Shown here one piece after another: positions 1 through 9,508 of a stretch of 64,000 nucleotides of DNA. Made by a program: the position numbers and the translations under genes. This stretch comes from Bradyrhizobium sp. CCBAU 51765 (GTDB lineage: Bacteria > Pseudomonadota > Alphaproteobacteria > Rhizobiales > Xanthobacteraceae), in the NCBI RefSeq assembly GCF_015291725.1, contig NZ_CP030038.1, forward strand, positions 434,001-498,000, in the 5' to 3' direction. How positions within the stretch are numbered: the stretch's first letter is position 1; each line of letters opens with the position of its first letter. The notes beneath the pieces were generated by a model that saw only the letters and a program-made list of their open reading frames with translations, was not told where the DNA came from and did no database searches.

Positions 1-23
1 AAACGGGGCTGGAGAGGAAACCT

Positions 24-989
24 ATGGACCGCCGCAAATTCATGACCGGATGCCTCGGCCTGCCGCTCCTGGCGCATGCGGGTGGAGCGCAGGCGCAGGC
101 CGGGCTGAGCAAGATCATCTTCCCGTTCGCAGCGGGAGCCGGCGGCGATACGCTGTGCCGCCTGATCGCACATGAGATGGCCCCGGTGCTGCAACGGACC
201 ATCGTGGTCGAGAACCGCACCGGCGGCGACGGCCTGATCGGGATCAAGGCGGTGAAAGGTGCAAGCCCCGACGGCAGCATGGTGCTGGTGACGACCGGGC
301 CCACCATGTACCTGCTGCCGATGGTGGAGACGACACCGAGCTTCGACACGGCCAGGGACTTCATGCCGGTGTCGCTGCTGGCACGGTTCGAGTTCGCCGT
401 CGTGATCGGCCCGGGGATCGACGCCCCGGATTTCAAGAGTTTTGCCGCCTGGCTGAAGGCGCATCCCGACAAGACGTCGTTCGGCGTGCCTAGCAACGGC
501 ACCATCCCTCATTTCACCGGCTCCAAGCTCGAGAAGGATCTCGGCATTGCCATGACCCGCGTGCCCTATCGCGGCAGCGCGCCGATCCTCAACGACCTCG
601 TCGGCGGCCACATCTCGTTCGGCATCGTGACACTGGCCGACGCGCTGCCGCAGCACCGCGCCAAGGGCGTAAAGATCGTCGCGGTCGCGAGTGCCGAGCG
701 CTCGCCGTTCGCGCCCGACGTTCCGACGCTGAAGGAGAGCGGCATCGATCTCGTTGCAGACGCCTGGTACGGCATGTGGCTTCCCGCCGGCAGCCCGCCG
801 GAGTTTGCGACCAGGCTCGGCGCGGCCGCGAGCGCGGCGCTGGCCAAGCCCGAAGTGAAGGAGAAACTGACGGCGATCGGGATGATCCCGGTCGGCAGCA
901 ATGCAGATGGGCTCACCAAGGAGCTGGCAGCGAACATCGCCTTGTGGCAGCCGATCGTGAAGGCGACGGGCTACAAGATCGAGAATTGA
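24..989 (+). CDS. Bug/TctC-family tripartite tricarboxylate transporter receptor
   Basis: Periplasmic solute-binding protein of the Bug (TctC) family, 321 aa, which captures carboxylates or related small organic acids for a TTT-type permease. The N-terminus MDRRKFMTGCLGLPLLAHA followed by a small-residue cleavage region is a twin-arginine-like or Sec export signal. The mature part shows family landmarks: IIFPFAAGAGGDTLCRLIA near the start, VVENRTGGDGLIG, and the C-terminal AWYGMWLPAGSP stretch. Length fits the family (about 320-330). The ATG has GGAGAGG seven bases upstream. No TctA or TctB permease gene is adjacent, as is usual for the many orphan Bug receptors of Bradyrhizobium and Bordetella. 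The convergent neighbour is a sulfatase, so its substrate might be linked to that enzyme, but this is only inference. Confidence 0.9.
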   Translation: MDRRKFMTGCLGLPLLAHAGGAQAQAGLSKIIFPFAAGAGGDTLCRLIAHEMAPVLQRTIVVENRTGGDGLIGIKAVKGASPDGSMVLVTTGPTMYLLPMVETTPSFDTARDFMPVSLLARFEFAVVIGPGIDAPDFKSFAAWLKAHPDKTSFGVPSNGTIPHFTGSKLEKDLGIAMTRVPYRGSAPILNDLVGGHISFGIVTLADALPQHRAKGVKIVAVASAERSPFAPDVPTLKESGIDLVADAWYGMWLPAGSPPEFATRLGAAASAALAKPEVKEKLTAIGMIPVGSNADGLTKELAANIALWQPIVKATGYKIEN

Positions 990-1000
990 GCTTTCTCCTC

Positions 1001-1086
1001 CGTCATTGCGAGGAGCCCTTGCGACGAAGCAATCCAGAATCTCTCCGAGGAAAGAACTGGATTGCTTCGCTGCGCTCGCAATGACC
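1001..1086. repeat. Interspersed palindromic repeat, family A copy 1
   Basis: An 86-bp imperfect palindrome with ends CGTCATTGCGAGGAGC and CTCGCAATGAC and an inner pair CGAAGCAATCCAG / CTGGATTGCTTCG. Two more copies lie at 4778-4863 and 55468-55554. It sits between convergent genes and could fold into a long hairpin. Confidence 0.85.
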
Positions 1087-1134
1087 GCGTGGATAGATGT
1101 TCGATCGTATCGACGTTATGGCGCGCGGAGCAGC

Positions 1135-2769
1135 TCACATCTTCGCGCGCTGGGCGATGCCATCCTTGATCGCGGCGAGCTCTTGCTCGTCCCAGATGCC
1201 GATCAGGATCCCGCCCTTCACCTGCAGCTGGTTGTCCGCATAGGCGGCGATCTTCTCGCGCGGCGTGGTGATGTGGCCGTTCGGATGCAGCGCCCAGTCG
1301 AACAGCTCGGCCTGCAATCGCGCGATGATCGGGGCGCAATCGGGGTCGTCGCCGCGATCCAGATATTCGTCCGGGTCGGTTTCGAGGTCGTACAGCATCG
1401 GGCGGAAGCCGGAGGCGTGAATGTATTTCCAGCGGCCGTCGAACACCATGAACAGGCGGCAGCGCTCGATCGGCTGGTTCAGCTTCAGCCGCACGTCCTG
1501 CATGGCGTAGTCGTATTCGGAGAATGCCACCTTGCGCCAATCCGATGGCTTCGGGCCACGCAGCAGCGGCAGCAGCGAACGTCCTTCGAGAATGTGGCCC
1601 GGTACCTTGCCGCCGAAATAATCGACGAAGGTCGGCGCGAGATCGATCGCCTCCACCAGCGCATCGCTGTGCGTGCCGCGCGTGGCGTCGGCCTCCTTCG
1701 AGGGATCGATGACGATGAGCGGGATCTTGGCTGACTGCTCGTGGAACAGATCCTTTTCGCCCATCCAGTGATCGCCGAGATAATCGCCGTGATCGGAGGT
1801 GAACACGATCATGGTGGTGTCCAGGAGGCCTCGGTCCTCCAGGAACTTCATCAGCACGCCCATCTGGTCGTCGATCTGCGTGATCAGGCCCATATAGGTC
1901 GGGATTACCTTGTCGCGGGCATCGTCGCGCGCCATGTTGCGGGAGTAGCGCATGTCCATATAGGCGCCGAACACGGGATGCGGATTCTGGCGCTCGCGCT
2001 CGGAGCGGATCACCGGAATCATGTCGTCAGTCGAATACATGCTCGCATAGGGCTCTGGCGCGATGTAGGGCCAGTGCGGCTTGATATAGGACAGATGCAG
2101 GCACCACGGCCGGCCGTCGGTCTCGGCCTCGCTGATGAAGTCCATCGCGCGCCGCGTCATGTAGGGCGTCTCGGAATGCTCGTCCGGCACGCGCGCGGCC
2201 TTGTCGGCATGCACCAGCAGCCAGCCGTTCTGCAGGGAGCCATCGTCGGCCGCGCCTGAATTGGCCCAGTGCTCCCAGGGATTGGTCGCGTCAAAACCCT
2301 GCTGGCGAAGATATGCGTCGTATTTCGGTCGCGGACGTCCCGTCGGATGCAGGCCGTCGTCGCGCTCATAGGGCTCGAAACCGCATTCGGCGACGTGCAC
2401 GCCGATGATCGATTCCGGCGGGATGCCGAGCGCCTTCATGCCTTCGAGGTCGGGCGCCATGTGGGTCTTGCCGACCAGCACGTTGCGCACGCCGACCTTG
2501 TTGAGGTGATCGCCGAGCGTGGGCTCGCCGACGCGCAAGGGCCAGCCGTTCCAATGCGAGCCGTGCGAGCGCATGTAGCGCCCAGTGTAGAACGACATCC
2601 GCGAGGGCCCGCAGATCGGTGATTGCACATAGGCCTTGCTGAACAGCACGCCGCGCTTCGCCATGGCGTCGATGTTCGGTGTCTTCAGCGTGGGATGGCC
2701 GGTGCAGCCGAGATAATCATAGCGAAGCTGGTCGCACATGATCCAGAGAACGTTCTTCGCGCGCGCCAT
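1135..2769 (-). CDS. Cys-type sulfatase-superfamily hydrolase (arylsulfatase / phosphonate monoester hydrolase-like)
   Basis: Alkaline-phosphatase-fold hydrolase, 544 aa, which would cleave sulfate or phosphonate/phosphate esters. The sulfatase signature ICGPSRMSFYTGR places the formylglycine-forming Cys at residue 53 (C-x-P-S-R), so activity would need a formylglycine-generating enzyme encoded elsewhere. The metal-site start IMCDQLRYDYLG, the middle SYIKPHWPY and VFTSDHGDYLGDH are also present. Overall layout and the C-terminal YDLETDPDEYLDRG resemble the rhizobial arylsulfatase/phosphonate monoester hydrolase group. No signal peptide is seen, so it is probably cytoplasmic. The start at MARAKN has AGGGA eight bases upstream, better than the upstream in-frame starts. 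The substrate cannot be told from sequence. Confidence 0.88.
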   Translation of the reverse strand: MARAKNVLWIMCDQLRYDYLGCTGHPTLKTPNIDAMAKRGVLFSKAYVQSPICGPSRMSFYTGRYMRSHGSHWNGWPLRVGEPTLGDHLNKVGVRNVLVGKTHMAPDLEGMKALGIPPESIIGVHVAECGFEPYERDDGLHPTGRPRPKYDAYLRQQGFDATNPWEHWANSGAADDGSLQNGWLLVHADKAARVPDEHSETPYMTRRAMDFISEAETDGRPWCLHLSYIKPHWPYIAPEPYASMYSTDDMIPVIRSERERQNPHPVFGAYMDMRYSRNMARDDARDKVIPTYMGLITQIDDQMGVLMKFLEDRGLLDTTMIVFTSDHGDYLGDHWMGEKDLFHEQSAKIPLIVIDPSKEADATRGTHSDALVEAIDLAPTFVDYFGGKVPGHILEGRSLLPLLRGPKPSDWRKVAFSEYDYAMQDVRLKLNQPIERCRLFMVFDGRWKYIHASGFRPMLYDLETDPDEYLDRGDDPDCAPIIARLQAELFDWALHPNGHITTPREKIAAYADNQLQVKGGILIGIWDEQELAAIKDGIAQRAKM

Positions 2770-2864
2770 GCTTTGTCCCTGCATTTCTTGATTATTTGAT
2801 GCTGCGCTATCGATAGCGCGATGACAAGCCGGTGATGCGCGCATTCATAGCCGCATCCTCCGCT

Positions 2865-3010
2865 GTCGTCCCTGCGAACGCAGGGACCCATAACCCCAGG
2901 CAGTGGTTTGGCGAAGACTGGTCGTGCGGGACTGCGACCATCCGCAATCGATGAATCACGCGGTATGGGTCCCTGCGCCCGTGCGCAATTGCGCACTAGG
3001 CAGGGACGAC
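2865..3010. repeat. Palindromic intergenic repeat (GTCGTCCCTGCG family)
   Basis: Ends GTCGTCCCTGCGAACGCAGG and GGCAGGGACGAC are inverted, and the inner segments GGGACCCATA and TATGGGTCCC also pair. About 146 bp between the sulfatase start and the obg stop; it ends two bases before the obg stop codon and may act as obg's 3' structure. Confidence 0.7.
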
Positions 3011-3012
3011 GA

Positions 3013-4137
<1,125 letters not shown>

Positions 4138-4620
4138 TTAACCTGTCGGGCGGCGCCGGATCAGGAATTTCTGCATGCCGTCCAGCACCAGCTCCTTGCG
4201 CTGGTTGAACACGGTACTGCGAAGCGTCACCACGCCGGTCGAGCGGCCCGGCACCAGCTCGGTGACTTCGAGCGCGGGGTAGATCGTGTCGTCGGCCAAC
4301 ACCGGCTTGAGGAACCGGCTCGATTGCTCGAGGAAGCCGACCAGGGAGTCCTCGACCATGAACGGAAACAGGCCGGCGCCGGGCGCAGTGTGGATCAAGG
4401 TCTGGAAGCCGTGGGCGAGCAGATGCGGCATGCCGCGGGCGCGGCAATATTCCACGTCATAGTGGACCGGATGGGTGTCGCCGCTCGCGGTCTGGAATGC
4501 GGCGAACACCGCCGAGGTCTGGGTGCGGCTCGGCAGCACGAAACGCTCGCCGACGACGAAATCCTCAAACCAGCGCTGCGCGGGGATCATGCGATGCTGG
4601 GTGGGATCGAAGTCGGTCAT
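4138..4620 (-). CDS. MaoC-like hot-dog dehydratase
   Basis: Small single-domain MaoC-type (R)-specific enoyl hydratase/dehydratase, 160 aa. The hydratase motif is visible as SGDTHPVHYDVEYC (Asp and His of the D-x-x-P-x-H pair) followed by LLAHGFQTL. Such enzymes hydrate enoyl-CoA or related thioesters in the cytoplasm; the substrate is not evident. Start chosen at MTDFDP; an in-frame start four codons upstream is possible and neither has a clear ribosome site. It is 84 bp upstream of obg on the same strand and may be cotranscribed with it. Confidence 0.85.
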   Translation of the reverse strand: MTDFDPTQHRMIPAQRWFEDFVVGERFVLPSRTQTSAVFAAFQTASGDTHPVHYDVEYCRARGMPHLLAHGFQTLIHTAPGAGLFPFMVEDSLVGFLEQSSRFLKPVLADDTIYPALEVTELVPGRSTGVVTLRSTVFNQRKELVLDGMQKFLIRRRPTG

Positions 4621-4777
4621 GCGCTGCACCATCGGAACGGACTTGGAGAATGATCCGTATCGCGCCGCACGCAGTGCGACAATGCGTTCAATTGATCGAA
4701 CTCGGACTTGTTTGGTGCCTTGTCGCCATTAAAAGGACCTTCCGACGCCCTATCGATCGCGCTGCTGCCCCGTCCTC

Positions 4778-4863
4778 CGTCATTGCGAGGAGCGCAGCGA
4801 CGAAGCAATCCAGGCTGCCGCCGTGGTGACAGCCTGGATTGCTTCGCTTCGCTCGCAATGACG
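4778..4863. repeat. Interspersed palindromic repeat, family A copy 2
   Basis: Ends CGTCATTGCGAGGAGCGCAG and CGCTCGCAATGACG with inner GACGAAGCAATCCAGGCTG / CAGCCTGGATTGCTTCG. It immediately precedes the EamA exporter start and is open in the exporter's frame, which makes an N-terminal over-extension tempting. Confidence 0.88.
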
Positions 4864-4887
4864 CGTTTCCCGAAGCAAACCCTGTCG

Positions 4888-5802
4888 ATGCCCCTGTTCA
4901 AGAACCTCTCCGCCTATGACGACCGCTCGGCGCGGCTGGCCGGCATCGCGCTGATGGTGCTGTCGATCTTCATGTTCTCGTTCGGCGACGCCATGGGCAA
5001 GTTTCTGGTCGGCACCTATTCGGTCGGGCAGCTCTTGTTCCTGCGTGCCTGCGCGGCGCTGCTTCTGCTGTCGCCGCTGGTCTGGACGCAGCGTCACCAG
5101 TTCCTGCATCTGGAGCGGCCGGGCTTGCAGCTGATCCGCGTCGTGCTGTCGACGCTGGAGGTGGCGGCCTTCTTCCTCGCGACCGTCTATCTGCCGCTCG
5201 CCGACGTCATCACCTATTATCTCGCCGGTCCGATCTTCGTCACTGCGATGTCGGCTATCTTCTTAGGCGAGAAGGTCGGCTGGCGGCGCTGGACCGCGAT
5301 CCTGATCGGCTTTTGCGGCGTCTTGATCGCGCTGCGCCCGTCCGCGCAGACCGCCAGCCTGCCGGCGCTGATCGCGCTCGGCGGCAGCCTGTCGTTTGCG
5401 ACCTTGATGCTGATCACGCGCAGCCTGCGCAAGACGCCGGACATCGTGATGGCGTCCTCGCAATTCATCGGCACGTTTTCGCTGGGGGCCGTGCTGTCGG
5501 CGTTCCACTGGGTGCCGCCGACGCCAGGCAGCCTCGTGATCTTCGCTGCCGCCGGGCTGGTTTCGGTGACGGCGCTGTTCTGCGTCAACCGCTCGCTCAA
5601 GCTGGCGCCGGCCAGCGTCGTCGTGCCCTACCAATATTCGATGATCGTCTGGGCCGTGATCTTCGGCTTCGTCGTGTTCGGCGACGTGCCGTCGATCGCA
5701 ACCCTCGTCGGCGCGGCGATCATCATCGGCGCCGGGTTCTACATCTATCTGCGCGAGCGAGATCTGGGGCGCGCGAGCGCCGATGTGAATCCGCCGGCGT
5801 AG
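4888..5802 (+). CDS. EamA-type drug/metabolite transporter (DMT superfamily)
   Basis: Inner-membrane exporter, 304 aa, with about ten hydrophobic helices arranged as two EamA repeats: the first begins at IALMVLSIFMFSFGDAMGK, the second around LPALIALGGSLSFATLMLI. Family features include FLRACAALLLLSPL and, near the end, VVPYQYSMIVWAVIFGFVVF. Substrate unknown; members export amino acids, nucleosides or other metabolites. Start taken at MPLFKNLSAYDD because the in-frame sequence upstream is the repeat at 4778-4863; MTRFPK at 4858 is the only other plausible start. It interrupts the obg region on the opposite strand. Confidence 0.9.
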   Translation: MPLFKNLSAYDDRSARLAGIALMVLSIFMFSFGDAMGKFLVGTYSVGQLLFLRACAALLLLSPLVWTQRHQFLHLERPGLQLIRVVLSTLEVAAFFLATVYLPLADVITYYLAGPIFVTAMSAIFLGEKVGWRRWTAILIGFCGVLIALRPSAQTASLPALIALGGSLSFATLMLITRSLRKTPDIVMASSQFIGTFSLGAVLSAFHWVPPTPGSLVIFAAAGLVSVTALFCVNRSLKLAPASVVVPYQYSMIVWAVIFGFVVFGDVPSIATLVGAAIIIGAGFYIYLRERDLGRASADVNPPA

Positions 5803-5810
5803 CTCTTACC

Positions 5811-6004
5811 CTGCCCTGGAGAGGGAGGGTCGCTCGCGCGAAGCGCGAGCGGGGTGGGGTGACAGTCTCTCCGCGCAGATGGTGCTGCGGTCGGATCAAG
5901 CATTGCATGCGGGTGGGGTAAGACCATTGCCGTGGCTTCACCCCACCCCGCTGCGCATTCCGCTTCGCTGCATGCGCATCGACCCTTCCCCTCCAGGGGA
6001 GGGT
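5811..6004. repeat. Palindromic intergenic repeat, family B copy 1
   Basis: Ends resemble ACCCTGCCCTGGAGAGGGAG and CCCTCCAGGGGAGGGT, with GCGAGCGGGGTGGGGTGA inside the left arm and CACCCCACCCCGCT in the right. A sister copy is at 52154-52316. It fills the convergent gap between the exporter and the GNAT gene. Confidence 0.75.
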
Positions 6005-6014
6005 GATCGGCGCC

Positions 6015-6608
6015 CTACCTCAGCCGCCGCGCACTGCTCCAGCTCTTCAGCGACGCCCACACCCCGCGCGACAGGCGGAAGCAGTCGACGGGCGTCGAGG
6101 AGCCCAGCGCCAGGAAGCGGTGCAGCTGAACGCCGCTCCACTGGAAGCCGCACTTCTCCAGCACGTTGCGCGAGGCCGGATTGGTGACGCGCGCACCGGC
6201 ATGGAGATGCTCGTCCGCGAACTCCTCGAAGAAGAAGTCGATCGCGCCGCGCGCGGCTTCGGTCGCAAAACCCCGGCCCCAGTGCTCGACGCCGAGCCAG
6301 TAGCCGAGTTCGGCGTTGCCGGGCGTGGAGCAGTCGATGCCGACCATGCCGACCGGCCCGGTGTCGTGCTCGATCAGGAACACGGTCTCGCTGCCGAACT
6401 CGGCGGTTGTGCGGATGAATGCGACGGCGTCGTCCTGCGAATAGGGATGCGGCAGGCGCCGCGTGTTCTCGGCGACACGGCGGTCATTGGCGAGCCGGGC
6501 GATGGTCCTGACGTCGGCGAGGGTGGGGCGCCGCAAGGTCAGCCGCTCGGTGGCGACGACGCTGGGTCTCGCCTCCTGCAAGGTCACGCTCGAGAAATCC
6601 TGCAACAT
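6015..6608 (-). CDS. GNAT-family N-acetyltransferase (RimJ/RimL-like)
   Basis: Acetyl-CoA-dependent N-acetyltransferase of the RimJ/RimL subgroup, 197 aa. Typical start of the fold is TERLTLRRPTLADVRTIA, followed by the core ELGYWLGVEHWGRGFATEA (acetyl-CoA-binding loop) and NPASRNVLEKCGFQ. Target (ribosomal protein, amino group of a metabolite) unknown. An ATG at 6608 has CGGAG seven bases upstream; a GTG 21 bases earlier lacks a ribosome site. It follows rpmA, but two hairpins, one a likely terminator, separate them. Confidence 0.9.
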   Translation of the reverse strand: MLQDFSSVTLQEARPSVVATERLTLRRPTLADVRTIARLANDRRVAENTRRLPHPYSQDDAVAFIRTTAEFGSETVFLIEHDTGPVGMVGIDCSTPGNAELGYWLGVEHWGRGFATEAARGAIDFFFEEFADEHLHAGARVTNPASRNVLEKCGFQWSGVQLHRFLALGSSTPVDCFRLSRGVWASLKSWSSARRLR

Positions 6609-6649
6609 GTCCGGCTCCGTGAAAGTCACTAATTCGAAGTGAGCAAGTC

Positions 6650-6682
6650 AAAGAAAAGGGGAGGCCGGTTTCCCGCCTCCCC
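6650..6682 (-). terminator. Rho-independent terminator after rpmA
   Basis: On the minus strand GGGGAGGC pairs with GCCTCCCC around a nine-base loop and is followed by TTTTCTTT. It lies 67 bp past the rpmA stop. A second, weaker stem (CCGCCGG core) occupies about 6697-6733. Confidence 0.75.
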
Positions 6683-6748
6683 TGGAGCCTGCTTGTGGAC
6701 TCCGCCGGTTCAGTCAGGACCCGGCGGACTCCAAATTTGATCCACCGT

Positions 6749-7018
6749 CTATTCAGCCGCCTCGGCGATCGGGAGTACCGATACGAAGGTGCGGCCGTTG
6801 GCTTTAGCCTGGAACGCAACGCGGCCCTCGATCTTGGCGAACAGAGTGTGGTCCGTGCCCATGCCGACATTGAGGCCCGGGTGCCAGGTCGTGCCGCGCT
6901 GACGCGCAATGATGTTGCCGGGAGTGACGATCTCCCCGCCGAACGCCTTGATACCGAGGCGCTTGCCTTTGGAATCGCGTCCGTTACGCGATGAACCGCC
7001 TGCTTTTTTGTGAGCCAT
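6749..7018 (-). CDS. rpmA: 50S ribosomal protein L27
   Basis: Ribosomal protein L27, 89 aa, near the peptidyl-transferase centre. It has the diagnostic [20 protein letters not shown] start with no cleavable N-terminal extension of the Firmicute type, followed by [16 protein letters not shown] and GTDHTLFAK. The ATG is preceded by GGAG at normal spacing. It is 102 bp downstream of rplU and clearly in the same transcription unit. Confidence 0.98.
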   Translation of the reverse strand: MAHKKAGGSSRNGRDSKGKRLGIKAFGGEIVTPGNIIARQRGTTWHPGLNVGMGTDHTLFAKIEGRVAFQAKANGRTFVSVLPIAEAAE

Positions 7019-7120
7019 GGCTCGTCTCCGAAATCCTGCGTATGTCTAGGTCAATTCCTTGACGGAATCATTTCAAAAGGTCTCACGCCTCATTTCGTGA
7101 ACTGGCGTGATCGATTCTCG

Positions 7121-7507
7121 TTACTCGGCAGCTTCGGCTGCCGGCTCCTTGGCCACCTTCTCCCGCTTCGGGCGCGGGCCCTTGGTGGGCTTGGCGCCGT
7201 CCGTCAGGATCTCGCTGACGCGCAGCACGGTGATCTCGTCGCGGTAGCCGCGCTTGCGGCGCGAATTCTTGCGGCGGCGCTTCTTGAACGCGATGACCTT
7301 GGGGCCGCGCTTGTGGTCGAGCACCTCGACCGCGACGGAGGCACCCGCGACCGTCGGAACGCCCAGCACCGGCGTGTCGCCACCGACCACCAGAACTTCA
7401 TTCAACTGCACGATCGAGCCGACTTCGCCTTCGATCTTGCCTACTTCCAGGACATCATCCGGCACGACGCGGTATTGCTTGCCGCCGGTTTTGATGACTG
7501 CGAACAT
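7121..7507 (-). CDS. rplU: 50S ribosomal protein L21
   Basis: Ribosomal protein L21, 128 aa. The start [14 protein letters not shown] and the [15 protein letters not shown] segment are diagnostic. The C-terminal tail ([21 protein letters not shown]) is longer and more charged than in E. coli L21 (about 103 aa), as is usual in alphaproteobacteria. AAGGA lies eight bases upstream of the ATG. First gene of the rplU-rpmA unit. Confidence 0.98.
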   Translation of the reverse strand: MFAVIKTGGKQYRVVPDDVLEVGKIEGEVGSIVQLNEVLVVGGDTPVLGVPTVAGASVAVEVLDHKRGPKVIAFKKRRRKNSRRKRGYRDEITVLRVSEILTDGAKPTKGPRPKREKVAKEPAAEAAE

Positions 7508-7836
7508 CGTTTTTTTCCTTCGTGTTCAATCCCGGCCTCGCGACTGATATCGTCGGGGCCGGCTTTTTGTCAGTCGCTAAGGGTTTATGCGCGATTGTGC
7601 GGGCGGGACGTACCCCTTTGAAAACCCACGCAAAAGCAAGCGGCGCGAGAAACGCCCCGCGCCGACTGTGGGACTTATAGCCGCTGGACGCCGCGAGTCA
7701 AGGAAAACCACGGGAAAAGGCCGAGATCTGAAGGATTTGGAGCGTTTGCGAGGGCCGAGGGGAATCTCGGCCCGGGCTGCAACCATCGGGTTCCCTCGCC
7801 GTTGTCCTCGCAAATCTCTCGCGGGCAAGGGCTATC
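7508..7836. promoter_or_regulatory. Divergent control region between rplU and the ROK gene
   Basis: A 329-bp gap holding the rplU leader on the minus strand and the ROK leader on the plus strand. A GC-rich hairpin at 7532-7562 (CCGGCC ... GGCCGG) lies about 25 bp before the rplU start and is followed on the plus strand by CTTTTTG. A second perfect 8-bp stem, GGGCCGAG / CTCGGCCC, is at 7752-7773. No coding sequence is supported. Confidence 0.5.
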
Positions 7837-8967
7837 ATGGCAACTGACGAACTGGTCAAGACAACGGGCATCGCCCAGCACGGCGCCGAGCGGCTGCCGT
7901 CGGTGGATGTCGACAGCTTCAACATCGAGATCAAGGACGAGGACGGCTTTCTCGGCGACCGCGCCAGCAAGGGCGCGTTCCGGGACGTCCTCGAGCGCTG
8001 GCGCAAGCCGCTGCGCAAGACGGGAGAGGACCCGTTCGGCAAGGTGCCGACGGAGGAGATCAACAAGAAGACGCTGGACGCCATCCTGGTCGGGGACGAC
8101 ACCGAGGCCTCGGCAGTGGTGCACAGCGCGATCGAGGATTTCTCCCAGGAGCTCGCCTATGTCACGCGCCGCTTCCTCAAGACCAAGGCCTGGGCCAAGA
8201 CCGAGCGCATCGTCGTCGGTGGCGGCTTTCGCGATTCCCGGCTCGGCGAGCTCGTGATCGCCCGCGCCGAGATCATCCTGAAATCCGAGGACTTCAAGAT
8301 CGACCTGCAGCCGATCCGCCATCATCCCGACGAAGCCGGCCTGCTCGGCGCGCTGCATCTGGCGCCGTCCTGGATCTTCGAAGCCCATGACAGCATCCTC
8401 GCGGTCGACATCGGCGGCACCAACATCCGCTGCGGCCTGGTGGAGACCAGCTGGAAGAAGGCCAAGGATCTGTCGAAGGCCAAGGTGGTGCATTCCGAGC
8501 TGTGGCGTCATGCCGATGACGAGCCGACGCGTGAAGGCGCGGTGAAGCGGCTCACCAAGATGCTGAAGGGACTGATCACGGAAGCCGAGAACGAAGGCTA
8601 CAAGCTCGCGCCTTTCATCGGCATCGCCTGCCCCGGGGTGATCAACGCGGACGGCTCGATCGAGAAGGGCGCACAGAACCTGCCGGGCAATTGGGAGAGC
8701 AGCAAGTTCAACCTGCCAGCGAGCCTCATCGAGGCGATCCCCATCATCGGCGAGCACGACACCGCGATCCTGATGCACAATGACGGCGTCGTTCAGGGCC
8801 TGTCGGAAGTGCCGTTCATGCAGGACGTCGATCGCTGGGGCGTGCTCACCATCGGCACCGGGCTCGGCAATGCGCGCTTCACCAACCGCCGCAAGGAGAA
8901 TGGCAACGGCAAGGACCGGGATTCCACGGAGAACGGGAAGAAAAAGGGCAAGTCGGACAAGGAGTAA
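7837..8967 (+). CDS. ROK-family (sugar kinase/repressor fold) protein with circularly permuted motif order
   Basis: Protein of the ASKHA/ROK fold, 376 aa. All recognisable motifs are present but in rotated order. Residues 125-177 carry what is normally the C-terminal ROK signature (IVVGGGFRDSRLG, then EAGLLGALHLAP). The phosphate-1 motif AVDIGGTNIRCG, normally N-terminal, comes only at residues 189-200. It is followed by IGIACPGVINADGS (262-274), MHNDGVVQGLSE (313-324) and LTIGTGLGNARF (337-348). The protein then ends in a charged Lys/Asn/Gly tail. The Zn-binding C-x-C-G-x-x-G-C motif of typical ROK kinases is not seen. Spacing suggests a real, complete gene, not a fusion of two genes. Function (sugar kinase or other) is not established. 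Confidence 0.85.
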   Translation: MATDELVKTTGIAQHGAERLPSVDVDSFNIEIKDEDGFLGDRASKGAFRDVLERWRKPLRKTGEDPFGKVPTEEINKKTLDAILVGDDTEASAVVHSAIEDFSQELAYVTRRFLKTKAWAKTERIVVGGGFRDSRLGELVIARAEIILKSEDFKIDLQPIRHHPDEAGLLGALHLAPSWIFEAHDSILAVDIGGTNIRCGLVETSWKKAKDLSKAKVVHSELWRHADDEPTREGAVKRLTKMLKGLITEAENEGYKLAPFIGIACPGVINADGSIEKGAQNLPGNWESSKFNLPASLIEAIPIIGEHDTAILMHNDGVVQGLSEVPFMQDVDRWGVLTIGTGLGNARFTNRRKENGNGKDRDSTENGKKKGKSDKE

Positions 8968-9383
8968 CCTTGACCGGTTAGGTTAAGGGACGGATTGCGT
9001 TGCGCCATGCGGACTGCACGCTACGGTCGAAAGCGCCGCTTTCACTCGGCCGGCGAAGCCGCCCTTCCTGGCCAGTATTTCAATGAGCGGCACGGGACCG
9101 CCAGTGTTTACCGCGTCTGGCGGTCCCACCCCCGTCTGTTTTCCTTCGAGACGTGATTCGCGTCTGCGTCCGCGGTCCCCCGCGCCGGGCGAAGCGCGAA
9201 AACTCCGGGCCGAAAGGCTCAAACGCACGCCAAAATCCGCAATCGACGCCGTCAGCACCGCGACCGGCGCGGGTTCGGCGGAAAACCGTTCCGATTTTCG
9301 TCTCCCGCGCCTTGTCTGGCCCGCCATCCTCGCCTATTAACGCCCCGAACCACGGGAGCCGCTGCTCCTATATGGCGCCTTCA
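8968..9383. other. Intergenic region between the ROK gene and tRNA-Ser
   Basis: 416 bp without a convincing gene. The only clear structure is the perfect 11-bp inverted repeat listed at 9094-9127. An open minus-strand frame (8983-9327) has no recognisable protein character or ribosome site. Confidence 0.5.
9094..9127 (+). terminator. Perfect 11-bp stem-loop downstream of the ROK gene
   Basis: GGGACCGCCAG and CTGGCGGTCCC pair perfectly around a 12-base loop. No immediate T-run follows (ACCCCCGTCTGTTTTCC), so it could be a terminator or part of a small RNA. It is 127 bp after the ROK stop. Confidence 0.4.
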
Positions 9384-9473
9384 GGAGAGGTGGCAGAGTG
9401 GTTGAATGCACCGCACTCGAAATGCGGCATAGGTGCAAGCCTATCGGGGGTTCGAATCCCTCCCTCTCCGCCA
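9384..9473 (+). tRNA. tRNA-Ser (anticodon CGA)
   Basis: 90-nt class II tRNA. Acceptor GGAGAGG pairs with CCTCTCC, the discriminator is G and the CCA end is encoded. The anticodon stem CCGCA/TGCGG encloses CTCGAAA, giving anticodon CGA at 9418-9420 (reads UCG). The long variable arm TAGGTGCAAGCCTA and the GGTTCGAATCC T-arm confirm serine. Confidence 0.97.
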
Positions 9474-9508
9474 TATCAAACACGACGCTTCCAAAAAGCT
9501 CTGCCAAA

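Noticed and set aside
4708..4887. N-terminal extension of the EamA exporter
   Set aside because: The extra 60 codons translate the palindromic repeat at 4778-4863 and have no membrane-protein character.
8983..9327. 114-codon minus-strand frame before tRNA-Ser
   Set aside because: No ribosome site, no domain, and it includes the perfect 11-bp inverted repeat at 9094-9127.
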